A program made the translations under genes and the position numbers. Source: Telmatactis stephensoni (taxonomy: Eukaryota; Cnidaria; Anthozoa; Actiniaria; Isophelliidae). Taken from it: a stretch of 64,000 bases of DNA. Location: positions 434,001 through 498,000 of the forward strand of contig JALIZF010001687.1 in NCBI GenBank assembly GCA_029948255.1. The letters are read 5' to 3'. The first letter of the stretch is position 1. Every line of letters begins with the position of its first letter. Positions 1 through 14,300 of the stretch are shown here, one piece after another. The notes under the pieces were generated by a model. It did no database searches. It worked only from the letters and a program-made list of their open reading frames with translations, and was not told the origin of the DNA.

Positions 1-2184
1 CAGTCTATGACTACATGTGGCTATTGCATAATTCAGGGCTTTTTTCAATGAATAACATGCGTACTTTGATATGGAGCATTACATTACTCACTGTAGCGTG
101 CATGACGGCCAAAACTTGAATTTATTGCTGAAGAGTTGCTGAAGACGTATGATAAACTGATAAATACTAGACGCTTTTTGGAGCGAAATTGGTTTCCGGC
201 TGTATTGTGTGATGTTGCATCAGACTCATTGTACGTTGCATTACGGTTAAAGGTGCCGCATTGTCTACCGTATTTGACACTATAGATCTAACGAATGATA
301 AATACAATTCCATTACATACAATGTATATAAATCTCTCATTTCATCAATATTCCACACCAATGGTAAAATGATTTTCAATTTTAAACCTGTGAAACAATT
401 ACTATTTACTATTTAGCAGTACACAACTAGAAAAGAAAAACATTGAAATTAGAGTTCACTCCTGTATAAAATCCCAAGAATGGCGGTACGTCACTTTATC
501 AGTTTTCTTGCCACGTTTCTGTTAATGATATGATACATAGTTTGTGTCTGTAATACAATATTTTATATATCAAAAAGCAATCTGTCTTGATCCAAAACCA
601 TGTGGTTGGCAACGATCCACGATGAATTCACGAGACCGATGATTGGTCGCGAAGTTTTTCTATTGTTACTTATGCGCTCGATGATTGGTTCCGAAGTTTT
701 CTATTGTTACTTATGGACAGCGCCACAACATAGTGGTTTTGCCTATATATATAGGCAATAGCCACAAAAAATAGACCTCTATGAGGCCATGTGGTTACTG
801 GCCTCAAATCCAAATATAGATATAGACCAAGGGCACTAGGACAAAGTCGTTGTGTATATATGTTAATAAACCGAGATAAAAATTGTACTTATTTGCTATC
901 AGTCCTAGTCACATTAATTCCTCTGCTTTTGACCTTTCTGGCCTCTGTTATAGCTATTGTAAAGCGCTATCTTCGGTCAAACAAACGTTTCAACGGTTTG
1001 TATTCGTTTCGAATAGGGTTCCAATCCCCGCTCCGCCAAACGTTAGTTAGCGATTTCGTTAATCGACTTAAGATCACTCTAAGTGAGAGGGTTTTCTATT
1101 GTCCTCTCGTCTGCTTGTATAATTGGATTATCTTGACAGGTACGGGGGCCAGTGATGACAGATTTAGCTACCAAGGCAAACCGTGAGCGGATTATTTTCG
1201 GTAATCTGACTCGGGTAAAACAGAAAGCGTGACCGTTGGTAGCAGTACAGGATTGAAGAAAACCTGAGTTTTTTTGTGGCTAAATTGGTGGGACGACAGT
1301 TTAGAAATACTTTACACAGCCGTTGCAAAACATGTCACAAAAAAACGGCGAATATAAAAATAAAAGCTGCTTTGATGTCAACTGGAAATATAATACTTCA
1401 TTCCTTATTGTCATGATTATTGTCATGATTAGTTATTGTTATCATTTAATAGTATTATGCTGTAATGTCTTTTTCTGCCGTTCTTTCCTATAAATGTGAC
1501 GGTTCAGATACGGAACGTTTTTATGGAAGTTTCCTATTTCATTCCGAACGGCTTCGTCAATACTACGTTATCGAGAATTGATCAAACGTTTCCCCTACAG
1601 ACATATTTATGAACTAAACTGAACAATTTGGTCTCAAGAGATATATTTTATAACCACAAAGCCTATATTTGATTATTAGTAATCGACTTAAACACCCTCG
1701 GACGGGCGCACGAAGTTCGCATACCTTTCGGCTTGACACTTCGGCTCTACTTCGGGGATTTCCGAATTACGCACGCACGCAGACAACCGATGACATTATG
1801 TGTTACTGGCATAAAGCCAGTAACCACAAAAAACATTTGCAGTTTATAACTCGTTCCCGGCCATAGGCCTGGGCACGAGTAAAAAGCATGATGAAAGCAT
1901 GATCAAACACACTTGTTTCGAAATTGGAAACAAAATCATGCAAATGCCTATATTACATCATCTCATTTTCATTTTCCGACTTTAAATGCTTAATGCTTCG
2001 AAAGAAGATGATTTTATCCAGAAATATTTAAGCATTGAACATTTCCATTTCATGAAGAAAAAATTCTCAAAATTTCAATTTAGGGTTAGGCGCACTTTAA
2101 CCATTTCAGAACATGCGTACTGTTTTTGCGGCCAACAGCTTGCTGATCTCATCAATTCGTAACTATCTAGCGCAGCTTACTTAC
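1..2184. other. Non-coding stretch left of gene B exon 4
   Basis: No exon with the Calx-beta phase pattern and no recognisable protein was found here. It should be the intron after gene B exon 4, because the next Calx-beta half-module (about 230 bp) is not visible before the left edge. An open frame of 131 codons at 791-1186 (+) has one hydrophobic stretch but no recognisable family and no splice or promoter context, so it is not called as a gene. Confidence 0.5.
637..715. repeat. Two-copy tandem repeat, about 42 bp
   Basis: The block CGATGATTGGTCGCGAAG at 637-674 is repeated with three changes at 679-715 (CGATGATTGGTTCCGAAG). Both copies end in TTCTATTGTTACTTATG. Confidence 0.8.
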
Positions 2185-2302
2185 TTGATTTTAGCTGTTG
2201 TCGTTGTTTTACCGTAGCTACGCCTTTTAACGGTAACAGAGATATCCTTTTTGTCTTCTTCATTTAAAAACACGGTAGATGTAGCACTCAGATAAAATGT
2301 GT
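2185..2302 (-). CDS. Gene B exon 4 (first half of Calx-beta module 2)
   Basis: The acceptor TTCGCAG precedes 2302 and the donor GTAAGTAAG follows 2185. It reads in from phase 1 and out in phase 2 (118 nt). The translation NTFYLSATSTVFLNEEDKK aligns with gene A module 2 (NTFYFSDVSTVNVNEESKQ), including the VTVKRR strand. Confidence 0.85.
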
Positions 2303-5300
2303 CTGCGAAAACAAGATCAAACCATATTAAGGACGAGCATTGTTCGCGAGCACAATTGAACTGAGGTAAAGCAGAAGCACAATTATAATACTAGGCTGGC
2401 CTCCAAATCCACCTATTCCATACCAAAAATTAGAACAAATTATGGAAAATTTAATTTCAAATATTTTGATGTCAAGATTTGCGATCCTTGCTCAAGCAAA
2501 CAGCTGTTTTGATTTGGAGCGGATGAGGCGTAATTCATAAGCCGTACCGCCAATAAGCTGTATTAGACTAGGCGCATTTTTGAAAAATCAGACACCTGGA
2601 GGGGGTCCGGCTATTTTGCGGGCTGCGGGTTGCGGGCCAAAATTTGCGGGTTGCGGGCTAAAAATTTGCGGGCTTGAGAAAAATGTAGTCGTTTTGAATA
2701 AAACAAGCTTCCCCAGTAGTTTAAAAAGTCGTAGCTGATTAGCTTGTTAAAAAGATGTTATATATTAAAAACAACATTTAAACCAGACGTCAAAAACGCA
2801 AACATTGACGTTGCCCCTGAACTTACTGGGTTAAAAATCTGTACAATCACTATAAAGGGTGAGTCAAGTTTTGAAGTCCCTTTAGCAGATTATACTCGAT
2901 ACCTGTTACAATCCGAATTTTGAGTCAGCAGTGTCTGTAAACCAATCTATCGTCAAACACAAAAATGTGTTTTGGTCAAACACGTCACAAAGTTGAACAA
3001 TCAACGGACCGGGATATATCTTTCATCGTGGCACACCCCAGATCGCGCACGGTTGTGTGGTACAGTAAGTGTCGTGAGTGTGCCAGTTGTTCTGGGCGTC
3101 ATCATGCCGGTGATTCAAATTGGGAGATGAGGAGCTGCCGTGCCGTTCATGAACACAACAGTTTCGCCTTCGGCTGTGGGTTTTTAATTAACATGAATAT
3201 GCTGCTATAATGGTATTTCTGACGTTCTGTCCGCACATTAGTCAAACTAATAATAACCTAACCTCATCCCCCTCTTTCAATCTCTCTTTCGCTTTCTCTC
3301 TACGTGATCCACGTTAAGTATCCCACAGCGTTTAATTGTTAATTGGATAAATTAGGGGATTACAGCGAGATCACAACAGGATCACCAAATATCGAGTGTC
3401 ATCTTATCAAAAAAGCAATCTAGATCTGTCCGGAATATTTCATCCAGTGCATTTGTACATGAGCAATCTGTTGTCTGTTTTATTTTGGGTTTAAATATTT
3501 TAGTTCGTGTAGCCCTAAACACCCCCTTCATACGTTACACATTGCTGATTTGCAGTGACAGCTTTACAAAATAACACCAGTAACACGTTGACTTTATTTT
3601 GGTCACTGGTTCATTTAAGTAACATTTTTCTCGCAACCAGCAAATTTTGGCCCGCAACCCGCAAATTTTCGCCCGCAACCCGCAAACAGTGGCCCGCAAC
3701 CCGCAAATATTGGCCCGCAACCCGCAACCCGCACATTAGTCAAACTCACCTGGAGGCGTTTACGAAATTTTGTATAAAAACGCTTGTTGTTATGCAAGAG
3801 ATCCTGACAAATTCCAATTTCTCCTTGATTTTTAAACTTATATCCTTCAAACTTCACAGTTTTACTGATTTTTATGTGCTCTTTTTTAAGTCTTTAATTG
3901 AATACTATACTAAAATAACAAACGTAATCCATTTACAACAAAAATGATAATGAAAATGCAAGCTTCTTCAAAAATGTATTTATACAAAGTTAAATAAGCA
4001 TCTATTAAGAAAACAGCGCTTAAAACGTTCCGTCTTGACCATATGGGGAGGATAAAATTGTGACCACGTTCACGCAGTTTTCTTTTCTTGACTAGAGGGA
4101 GTAAATCTTGTAAAGGGTGATCTGGGACGTCTGTAACGCTTTCAAACAGGTTTCTATCCTTTATTCGATAACTTCAGCCATCTTGCACATCTTCTTGGTG
4201 TAGACGTTTTTGTGAGCACGTTTACAAAATTTGTCCATTCGATCCAGGTACATATTCTGGGATGCTGAGCCCCAAACCTCCAAACCTTTGCAGCTACAAC
4301 GGCGTGCAGAACCTGTTGAGACACTGTCCCAATTTTGGCCTTAATTAGCCAACCCTGTTTTATGGTCCCCCTTCCCCCCTCTCTCAATGTTGAGTAGGCC
4401 GGGGAGATTCCTGATAGGTCCAACCCTTGACCCAACCAACATTGTGTCGGGGGGAGGGGGATTCAGAATATATGGCGGTTCCACGACTTACATGGTGGGT
4501 ATAATATCAAAGAACGTCAATTTTAGGGCACAATGTCTCAACCATTCTGCACGCCGTTGTCTGAGACCTATAATATTAAATAACTATAAAAAATAATGCA
4601 ATCATTTGGTGATTTTACACTAAACTTGTAGTAGTCAAAGGTAGGCTCTGTATGCTACAATTTCATGTGACATTGATTTGACCTAACAAAATACTAGCGA
4701 TAAAAGCCAATTTGGGAATTTATTCAAATCGTATCAATTAAGGCCAGTATGGGGACTGGTTGGATCGCGTGCTTTTCAAATCCTGTAGAAATTAAGCACA
4801 AAGGCTGTTGTCAATGGCAACATGCCATCACGTAAGACTCTGTTAATATTTACTTTTTAAAAGGTCAAATATCTTATTATGCATCAAAATTCGTTTTGTG
4901 CGATATTAAAATGCCACGTAAATAAATGTGAAACTTCGAAATACTCTCATATTTTGATACCCATGTACCCGTGACTGCGATAGCAGAATAGTATTTTACC
5001 ACACGGCTCACAGCAAAGCTCATTTCTGCCTAAATTACAACACTATAGCACAGTTTGTACGAATCGAGATGCCGACTTACATATGCAAATTGTTAGATGT
5101 TGAACTCACGGTCAAAAGATTGACCCCCATAAGAGTCCTAGTTAAAGAAATTTGTGATCGGACACATACAGGGGTCAGACGAAGGGTAATTCATGCTCAG
5201 TCGAGTGTTATGATGGACAATTGCCTAAGTATCATTTCCTTTGATGATCGCGACGGTTAACCATGGCCACGGTTAACCATGACGCCCATAAAGAGATACA

Positions 5301-8300
5301 GTAAATTAGTGTATTTAAACATCGGTTAACCTGGTTAACCGTGTGACGTCACGAGCGGATTTTTTAAGCTGAAAGCGCAAAAGAAAACTCGATATACAGC
5401 CGCTTGATACTGCAAACAAGTTTTATACTACAAGACAGGCCTAATCTTCAGTGCTGCTCTTCTAATGTTATACGTTTTACAGTAATTCTTTAAAATATCG
5501 GCGTCATTTATCAACACAATGATATGACGTGACGCCCTGGAAATTGGTTTAACAGCTAGAAATTGGTTTAACAGCTGACAGGATATATAATTATGAAACC
5601 TGTCATACTCTAAAATACATCTTCTAGTTTTGAAACTTTTCACATTTATTATTGGTGTTTTTGTTGTTGTTGTTGTGTTGTTGTGTTTTTTTGAAACTAA
5701 TTTATCGTTCTTGGCCTTGCGTCTATTTCCATTCCTAAAAATGTATTCACAACCAAATTAGCGCGCGCTTGTGTGATGGTTCTATCAGGCGCGCGGTTTT
5801 TCTACGTCTATATTTGAATAGGTAGATAGGTAGACTCACTCCTATGTCTTTTATATCGTTTTCCGCACGCTTTTCTATCAGATAAATAAGTACTATGTCC
5901 TATATGCTTCTCATTTGTTGTCCATGGACTGATATGTAGCTCAGACAACGGCGTGCAGAACCTGTTGAGACACTGTCCCAATTTTGGCCTTAATTAGCCA
6001 ACCCTGTTTTATGGTCCCCCTTCCCCCCTCTCTCAATGTTGAGTAGGCCGGGGAGATTCCTGATAGGTCCAACCCTTGACCCAACCAACATTGTGTCGGG
6101 GGGAGGGGGATTCAGAATATATGGCGGTTCCACGACTTACATGGTGGGTATAATATCAAAGAACGTCAATTTTAGGGCACAATGTCTCAACCATTCTGCA
6201 CGCCGTTGTCTGAGACCTATAATATTAAATAACTATAAAAAATAATGCAATCATTTGGTGATTTTACACTAAACTTGTAGTAGTCAAAGGTAGGCTCTGT
6301 ATGCTACAATTTCATGTGACATTGATTTGACCTAACAAAATACTAGCGATAAAAGCCAATTTGGGAATTTATTCAAATCGTATCAATTAAGGCCAGTATG
6401 GGGACTGGTTGGATCGCGTGCTTTTCAAATCCTGTAGAAATTAAGCACAAAGGCTGTTGTCAATGGCAACATGCCATCACGTAAGACTCTGTTAATATTT
6501 ACTTTTTAAAAGGTCAAATATCTTATTATGCATCAAAATTCGTTTTGTGCGATATTAAAATGCCACGTAAATAAATGTGAAACTTCGAAATACTCTCATA
6601 TTTTGATACCCATGTACCCGTGACTGCGATAGCAGAATAGTATTTTACCACACGGCTCACAGCAAAGCTCATTTCTGCCTAAATTACAACACTATAGCAC
6701 AGTTTGTACGAATCGAGATGCCGACTTACATATGCAAATTGTTAGATGTTGAACTCACGGTCAAAAGATTGACCCCCATAAGAGTCCTAGTTAAAGAAAT
6801 TTGTGATCGGACACATACAGGGGTCAGACGAAGGGTAATTCATGCTCAGTCGAGTGTTATGATGGACAATTGCCTAAGTATCATTTCCTTTGATGATCGC
6901 GACGGTTAACCATGGCCACGGTTAACCATGACGCCCATAAAGAGATACAGTAAATTAGTGTATTTAAACATCGGTTAACCTGGTTAACCGTGTGACGTCA
7001 CGAGCGGATTTTTTAAGCTGAAAGCGCAAAAGAAAACTCGATATACAGCCGCTTGATACTGCAAACAAGTTTTATACTACAAGACAGGCCTAATCTTCAG
7101 TGCTGCTCTTCTAATGTTATACGTTTTACAGTAATTCTTTAAAATATCGGCGTCATTTATCAACACAATGATATGACGTGACGCCCTGGAAATTGGTTTA
7201 ACAGCTAGAAATTGGTTTAACAGCTGACAGGATATATAATTATGAAACCTGTCATACTCTAAAATACATCTTCTAGTTTTGAAACTTTTCACATTTATTA
7301 TTGGTGTTTTTGTTGTTGTTGTTGTGTTGTTGTGTTTTTTTGAAACTAATTTATCGTTCTTGGCCTTGCGTCTATTTCCATTCCTAAAAATGTATTCACA
7401 ACCAAATTAGCGCGCGCTTGTGTGATGGTTCTATCAGGCGCGCGGTTTTTCTACGTCTATATTTGAATAGGTAGATAGGTAGACTCACTCCTATGTCTTT
7501 TATATCGTTTTCCGCACGCTTTTCTATCAGATAAATAAGTACTATGTCCTATATGCTTCTCATTTGTTGTCCATGGACTGATATGTAGCTCAGACAACGG
7601 CGTGCAGAACCTGTTGAGACACTGTCCCAATTTTGGCCTTAATTAGCCAACCCTGTTTTATGGTCCCCCTTCCCCCCTCTCTCAATGTTGAGTAGGCCGG
7701 GGAGATTCCTGATAGGTCCAACCCTTGACCCAACCAACATTGTGTCGGGGGGAGGGGGATTCAGAATATATGGCGGTTCCACGACTTACATGGTGGGTAT
7801 AATATCAAAGAACGTCAATTTTAGGGCACAATGTCTCAACCATTCTGCACGCCGTTGTATGATCGCTGTTTTTAAGTTTGGGGACATTTGAAATTACATG
7901 AAAAAGCTCTTAGTATTAAATGACCGTAGCAATTCACAAAATACGTCATTTACGCGTATAAGATTACAGAGTACGTCTTGGGAACTGTCATATTCGGATT
8001 CAGCATGAAAAATTAGTTTAGAATAGTTATGTTACCAGCTTCTACCCTAAAATGCCTTCTGCACTTTTTGCAATCGACTTTTTCAGTTTTGCGCCTAGTC
8101 TATATCAAATACACAGTAGTTAAATTATCAAGTGCCTCTTCGATTTTTGTTAACGTAGAACCATGAACAATTTGTACTTTTACAATCAAATCAAGCTCCT
8201 GCTGTTCACACGGACACAGCCTCTTATTTCCAAGAGGACGAGCCTCTTATTGCATTCCACTGATTTTGATTGACTTAAAATGTGAGTTAAAAACAGCACA

Positions 8301-11300
8301 TGGCTGGTACAGCGTAGGAACTCTTAAAGAAAACTAAATAAATGTCAGTAAATGATAAATTACTTACTGTCTTCACCATCGTCGTTGATGGAAAAAGAAT
8401 GGGTTGATTTTGATCCAATAGTGACGCCAGCTTGCCCTAAGTCAACGATTTTGATAAGAACCTGCTCCTTTTCTTCTGCCTTACAGTCAGTTTTGATCGT
8501 TAAAACAAGATTGCGGGTCTCTTCATTACTTGTAAATGTAAAACTCCACGTACCAAGAGAAAAATCGGATACATTTGAGGCCTTTCCCACGTTTTCAAGT
8601 CTGCAAATTAAACAACATAATATACAAATTAAGGATCTTGAAAACCTATGCAGGTAGGGCTGGAAACATGCAATCATTTCAGCAATATTGGACATGCAGT
8701 AGTAGTCGTATCAATTTAAGATGTCTGGAAAAAATACAGTTTTTTGGTCACCAATCAATAAAAAACTTAACAAATCGAACATAGTAGCGAGTGGTTTCAC
8801 TGCAAAGTTTTGAACATTTTTTGGCGTCATCTATGATCAATAAGAGGACAGACAATGAAAAACTATGTTCGATTTGTTTTTTACCACAAAAACAGCATTT
8901 CAATTTAAAACGTGACTATATATTTCGTGACATGACCAAAACGTGACTGAAATCACAGCTGTGCATGCGATATGCGGATAGTCCTGTCAGTCAGAGCTGC
9001 CAGTCAAAACTTTGCGAAGTTTTACAATTATTTTGATATCCTTCTTTATGAATACTGTCAACGACTTTCTGGAAAGCAAGTATTTTCATGTAGTACATAT
9101 CATGAGTCAGGACTACAACTATTTCGTAGCTGTTTTGATGGAATCGAAAATTGAGCGGGCCAAGAGTTTTGTTCAACTTCACTTTTAAAACTGTAAGTCG
9201 TACTTTTCCTCGCGATTTTTTGTGAAATTTCTGGTTATTCATGTTTTAAGGACACTCCTTCCAAGACCTGATAACAATGTTTTATTTGTGAAAGATCTAG
9301 AAGACAAAACTAAAGCTCTTTCCTCGTGGTTTATCAGAACAAAAAACAGCCGTGTGAAAAGCCGTGTGCGATTTTACGTCCGATGGTAAGTCAGTGTACA
9401 TTTATGAGTCTAAATAATGTTTTATTTTGAATTTTTTCAATGCAAAATATCATTTGTCTTTACAAAAGTTTTGTCAACCGTTATTATCATTTCTGTGCTG
9501 CATGAAATCTGATATTTCAAGCCGTAAAGATGAGAAAACATCTACAATTTTTTTCAGCGGCTTTGTCATGAATGACAAATCAGTTAAAACTTTTAGTCTG
9601 TAATTGTTGGTGACTGGTTTGAAATTTTGAATATATAAAACGTATTAATATCATCGTTTTCCTAACGGGTGCCAAAAAAATTAAATGTTTTGTGAGTTGT
9701 TTTACACCAACATCAACATCTCTCCGAGTGAAAGTCGGCCCGAGATTTTGGTAAATTTCCACCGGTGAAATGTCGTGAACCTGCCTGGCGGTTTTGTTAA
9801 TAACTATCGATTTGCGAGGCAAAAACAATTAGACTTCCAATATTTGTAGTCATTCTACTGGCTCAAAAATGTAAAATATAGTATTCTCTTTTCAAAAAAA
9901 CTTCAAAAAGTTTGACTTTGCTTTGCGTGACAGATGACGCAATATCTATGTGTCTGTCCTCTTATTGATCATAGCTGACAGCCAATCAGAAAGCGAGAAA
10001 ATTACAAGGTGTGGTAAAAAACGGTTTGAAAACTATTTTTCTTTGGTCGGATTTTAAGGATATTATAAGACGTAGTTGCATGATCGGCGACTGGCGTTTG
10101 AAAGTTGGGTTTAAGTACTCATTGGACACTTCAATAATTTTTCATGGATATTACTAACTTGATAGGGGAACTAGCAACTTAAGGATTTTTCATGTGCATG
10201 GACTAATATCTTGGTCAGGAGCAGTTGTCTGTTCTCTTTTGGCCCAAATTGTACAAAATTTATGATGACAGCTTGCAATTAAACCGAAGGCATTGCGTTA
10301 CTTGGGCTACCACCAGAGGCTTATTACATAGTAGCCCAAGTGAACGCAGCATTTTGCGTCTAGTTTTGCAAAATGTGCACTTTTAATTTTCGAGAGGCAT
10401 TAATAATAATTGAACTCAAACTATTAAAAAATAGTACGTTTTGGGCTGAGAGGCACATACGGCACTTTATGAATCTTTAGTTTCAGAAGAAAAAATGTTT
10501 GACGTCACCATAAGATGATCAAAGCCCGGCCTGTAAATTCCAATTCTAAACAGAAAATTTCGTGTCGGTGAAAAATAAATTAGATCAGTTTCATATACGT
10601 GAGTTTGTTTTTCATGTGATGTTTTCAGGTTTGTAATGGGCATTTGAAATGGCCATCAGATACAGTACGAACAGTACAATATATATTTCAAAACATGGAA
10701 AGCAAAAGTGTTTCTATTTTTGTACTATATAAATCATTTCAAAATTACAAATACATTCATCTATTGTTTGCACTTTAGGCATATAAATCCTGTTCAGGTT
10801 TGTTGGAAGAACAATTGAAATAAAGTTTCTTTAGATAAAAGACGCGTTATTGTTTTAGACAAGGCGCATTTTCGAAAAATCAGATACCTGGAGGCATTTT
10901 GGGTTAGAGGCTGGTAACATAACTATTCTAGACCGATTTTTCATGCAGCTGAATGCGAATATGACTGTTACTAAGACGTATTCTGCAATCTTATATGTGT
11001 AAATGACGTATTTTTGTGAATTGCTACAGTCATTTCATACTAACGGCTTTTTCATGTAATTCCAAAAGTTCCCAAACTTAAAAACAATTACCATAGCTGA
11101 AAAGAGCACATCAAAATCAGTAAAACTGTGAAGTTTGAAGGATATCACTTGAAAAGTCAAGGAGATACGAATTTTCAAAAAACGAAATTTTGTATGAAAA
11201 CACTTACAATTATGCAAGAGATACAAACAAATTTTGATTTTTGAAAATTCGTATCTCCTTATCTTTTCAAGTGATATCCTTCAAACTTCACAGTTTTACT

Positions 11301-14300
11301 GATTTTGATATGCTCTTTCCAGCCATTGTAATTGTTTTTAAGTTTGGGAACTTTTGAAATTACATGAAAAAGCCGTTAGTATGAAATGACTGTAGCAATT
11401 CACAAAATACGTCATTTACACTATAAGATTGCAGAATGCGTTTTGGTAACAGTCATATTCGGATTCAGCATGAAAAATTAGTTTAGAATAGTTATGTTGC
11501 CAGCCTCTACCTCAAAATGCCTTCTGTACTTTTTGCAATCGACTTTTCCAGTTTTGCGCCTTGTCTATTTGCTTGGTACAATGAAGTTGTTGTTATGCAA
11601 ATACAAATACTTGGTGCGTCAAAAATCTCGCTATTAGAGCGAGTTCGTATAACCCATGTTTTAAAGTGCTAATGAGTTCTGCTTGTATGCTAATGTGGGC
11701 ACTGAGCCATTTCATGAAAGAAACGGGTATAATTAAGGCTAGTTTTCACTAGTTACATAGAGCATAAGCATAAGCAACATACGCAGACTCAGTGAGGCAG
11801 TGCTCATTAACAGTGCTTGTCTTTTTTCACACCTATGTGATAAATACAATACTGAGTTTTGCGTATGTTGCTTATGCTTATGCTTATGTCGCTAGTTAGA
11901 CCAGGCTTTACTTTACTTGCGAGATAAATCCTATTTTCAATAAATTACACTTTTTTGACCAAGGTGTTCTTTAATTCAGTCATCTAACACCTACAAAATA
12001 ACATACATATGGAAAAGCGCTGTTACACGCTGAAACTTTCCTCTGAAACTTGCCTCAATCGCGGTTGCGAGACAACTTTCACAACGCCTTGCACCGTGTA
12101 ACATGGTCAATAGACCGTTTTGCCGTAACACTATTTTCCAACTTCGTGCATCTTGAAACAAAGAACTGCAGCGTGGAAGGTGCGGAATGAGAACTTCTTT
12201 TGTTTGAAGTGAAACTCCCCTTTGTCTTCCAATCAAGAACGCATGTTAATAAGGTTCCGAGCAACAGAACTTGGAGCCATATTTATGTCTTCTTCATTGG
12301 AAGACAAAGCGAAGTTCTATTTCAAACAAAAGAAGTTCACATTCCGCACATTCTACGATGTAGTTCCTTGTTTCAAGATGTACGAAGTTGGAAAATAGTA
12401 TTACGGCAAAAAGGTCTAATAATTAGCGAAAACTTTCCCTGGTTCGGTTTCACGAGATGGTTTCACGAAAAGTAGAACAACTTTCTACTCTTGCAACACA
12501 AACGTGTGTCGCAAACAAGTTTCAGGACGAAGTTTCAGCGTATAACACCCTTTATGAAAATCGTCTCGCATCGGCGATCGAGACAAGTTTCAGATAAGTT
12601 TCAGGGTGTATTAAACAGCGCCTTAACTTGCTAGCAGATGCTCGTTGTTGTTTCTATTTTCCTAATTTGCCGATCAGTTTTCGCTGTATCGTAATTTGCT
12701 GTGTTGTTATGGTCCGAACCGGTCCCGCATCGGTCGTTTCAACTGCTACCAACAAAACCGACAGCTATCAGCCAAAACAAAATTAAAGCAGGCGGGAAAG
12801 TAGCGAAAAGACACACAGCAAAAGAGCGAGAAGGTTAAGGAATTAAAGAACACCTTTGTCAAAAAAGTGTAATTTGTTGAAAAGAGGATTTATCTCGCGC
12901 GTAAAATAGTTATACTTGTAGTGCTTCTTTCATGAAATGGCCATATGGTGCGCGTTATAGGATTGCTCTTTTTGTTTTTTTCGCTTCGTACGCGTACTAG
13001 CATTAACAGGTCCTAACGACTGCAACACTTAACTTACATTACAACTGATTATACTATTTGTCTTGTGCAAAGCCTTTTAGCATGTGTGTACTATACTATT
13101 GTTGTACAAATACCACTAGAATGTAAGGACTAGAGAAATTTTCCTTCGACCATGAAAAAATAGGCAAACTAATAGTTAGTAGTAGACTCTAAACCTATTG
13201 TTTTCTTTTGTTCTTTATCAACTAGTACAAACTAAATAGTCATTTTCTTTTCACGGTCGACGGAAAACCACTCTACCATACCAACGTCTACGTAGTACTG
13301 CCACTGCCGTACTGTGTACGAACGTACCAACGTACTAGTATATGCCAGTACTATCATTCGAGCCTGTACGTAGTACTGCCACTGCCGTACCGTGTACGAA
13401 CGTACCAACGTACCAGTATATGCCAGTACAATCATTCGAGCCTGTACGTAGTACTGCCACTGCCGTACTGTGTACGAACGTACCAACGTACTAGTATATG
13501 CCAATACTATCATTCGAGCCTGTACGTAGTACTGCCACTGCCGTACTGTGTACGAACGTACCAACGTACTAGTATATGCCAGTACTATCATTCGAGCCTG
13601 TACGTAGTACTGCCACTGCCGTACTGTGTACGAACGTACCAACGTACTAGTATATGCCAGTACAATCATTCGAGCCTGTACGTAGTACTGCCACTGCCGT
13701 ACTGTGTACGAACGTACCAACGTACTAGTATATGCCAGTACAATCATTCGAGCCTGTACGTAGTACTGCCACTGCCGTACTGTGTACGAACGTACCAACG
13801 TACTAGTATATGCCAGTACAATCATTCGAGCCTGTACGTAGTACTGCCACTGCCGTACTGTGTACGAACGTACCAACGTACTAGTATATGCCAGTACAAT
13901 CATTCGAGCCTGTACGTAGTACTGCCACTGCCGTACTGTGTACGAACGTACCAACGTACCAGTATATGCCAGTACTATCATTCGAACCTGTACGTAGTAC
14001 TGCCACTGCCGTACTGTGTACGAACGTACCAACGTACCAGTATATGCCAGTACTATCATTCGAACCTGTACGTAGTACTGCCACTGCCGTACCGTGTACG
14101 AACGTACCAACGTACTAGTATATGCCAGGACTATCATTCGAACCTGTACGTAGTACTGCCACTGCCGTACCGTGTACGAACGTACCAACGTACTAGTATA
14201 TGCCAGTACAATCATTCGAGCCTGTACGTAGTACTGCCACTGCCGTACTGTGTACGAACGTACCAACGTACTAGTATATGCCATGCCAGTACTATCATTC

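Larger units (their letters stand above)
4296..7858. repeat. Tandem array, 1649-bp period, about 2.2 copies
   Basis: A 265-bp inverted-repeat module begins at 4296, 5945 and 7594, exactly 1649 bp apart, with a 1384-bp spacer between modules (4561-5944 and 6210-7593). The copies look identical wherever I compared them, which implies a recent duplication or homogenisation. The short open frames in the unit repeat with it and show no recognisable protein. Confidence 0.9.
2566..8100. mobile_element. TA-flanked foldback element, expanded by nested insertions
   Basis: The left end GACTAGGCGCATTTTTG (2566) and right end GCGCCTAGTC (8100) form a terminal inverted repeat, flanked on both sides by TA. 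The body matches the intact 708-bp copy at 10858-11565: 3757-3888 corresponds to its centre and start of the right arm, and 7862-8100 to the rest of the right arm. Between these lie a 1144-bp insertion (2603-3746) and a block (about 3889-7860) carrying the 1649-bp tandem repeat. Part of the left arm is deleted. TA target sites fit a Tc1/mariner-like origin (inference). It sits in gene B intron 3. Confidence 0.75.

Noticed and set aside
791..1186. 131-codon frame on the plus strand with a hydrophobic stretch
   Set aside because: No recognisable family, in a presumed intron with inverted-repeat motifs around it (GTGGTTACTGGC / GCCAGTAACCAC); more likely chance or a degraded element.
4387..7891. 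Repeated frames of 63-71 codons
   Set aside because: They recur only because the 1649-bp unit is duplicated; no family recognised and they overlap the inverted-repeat module.
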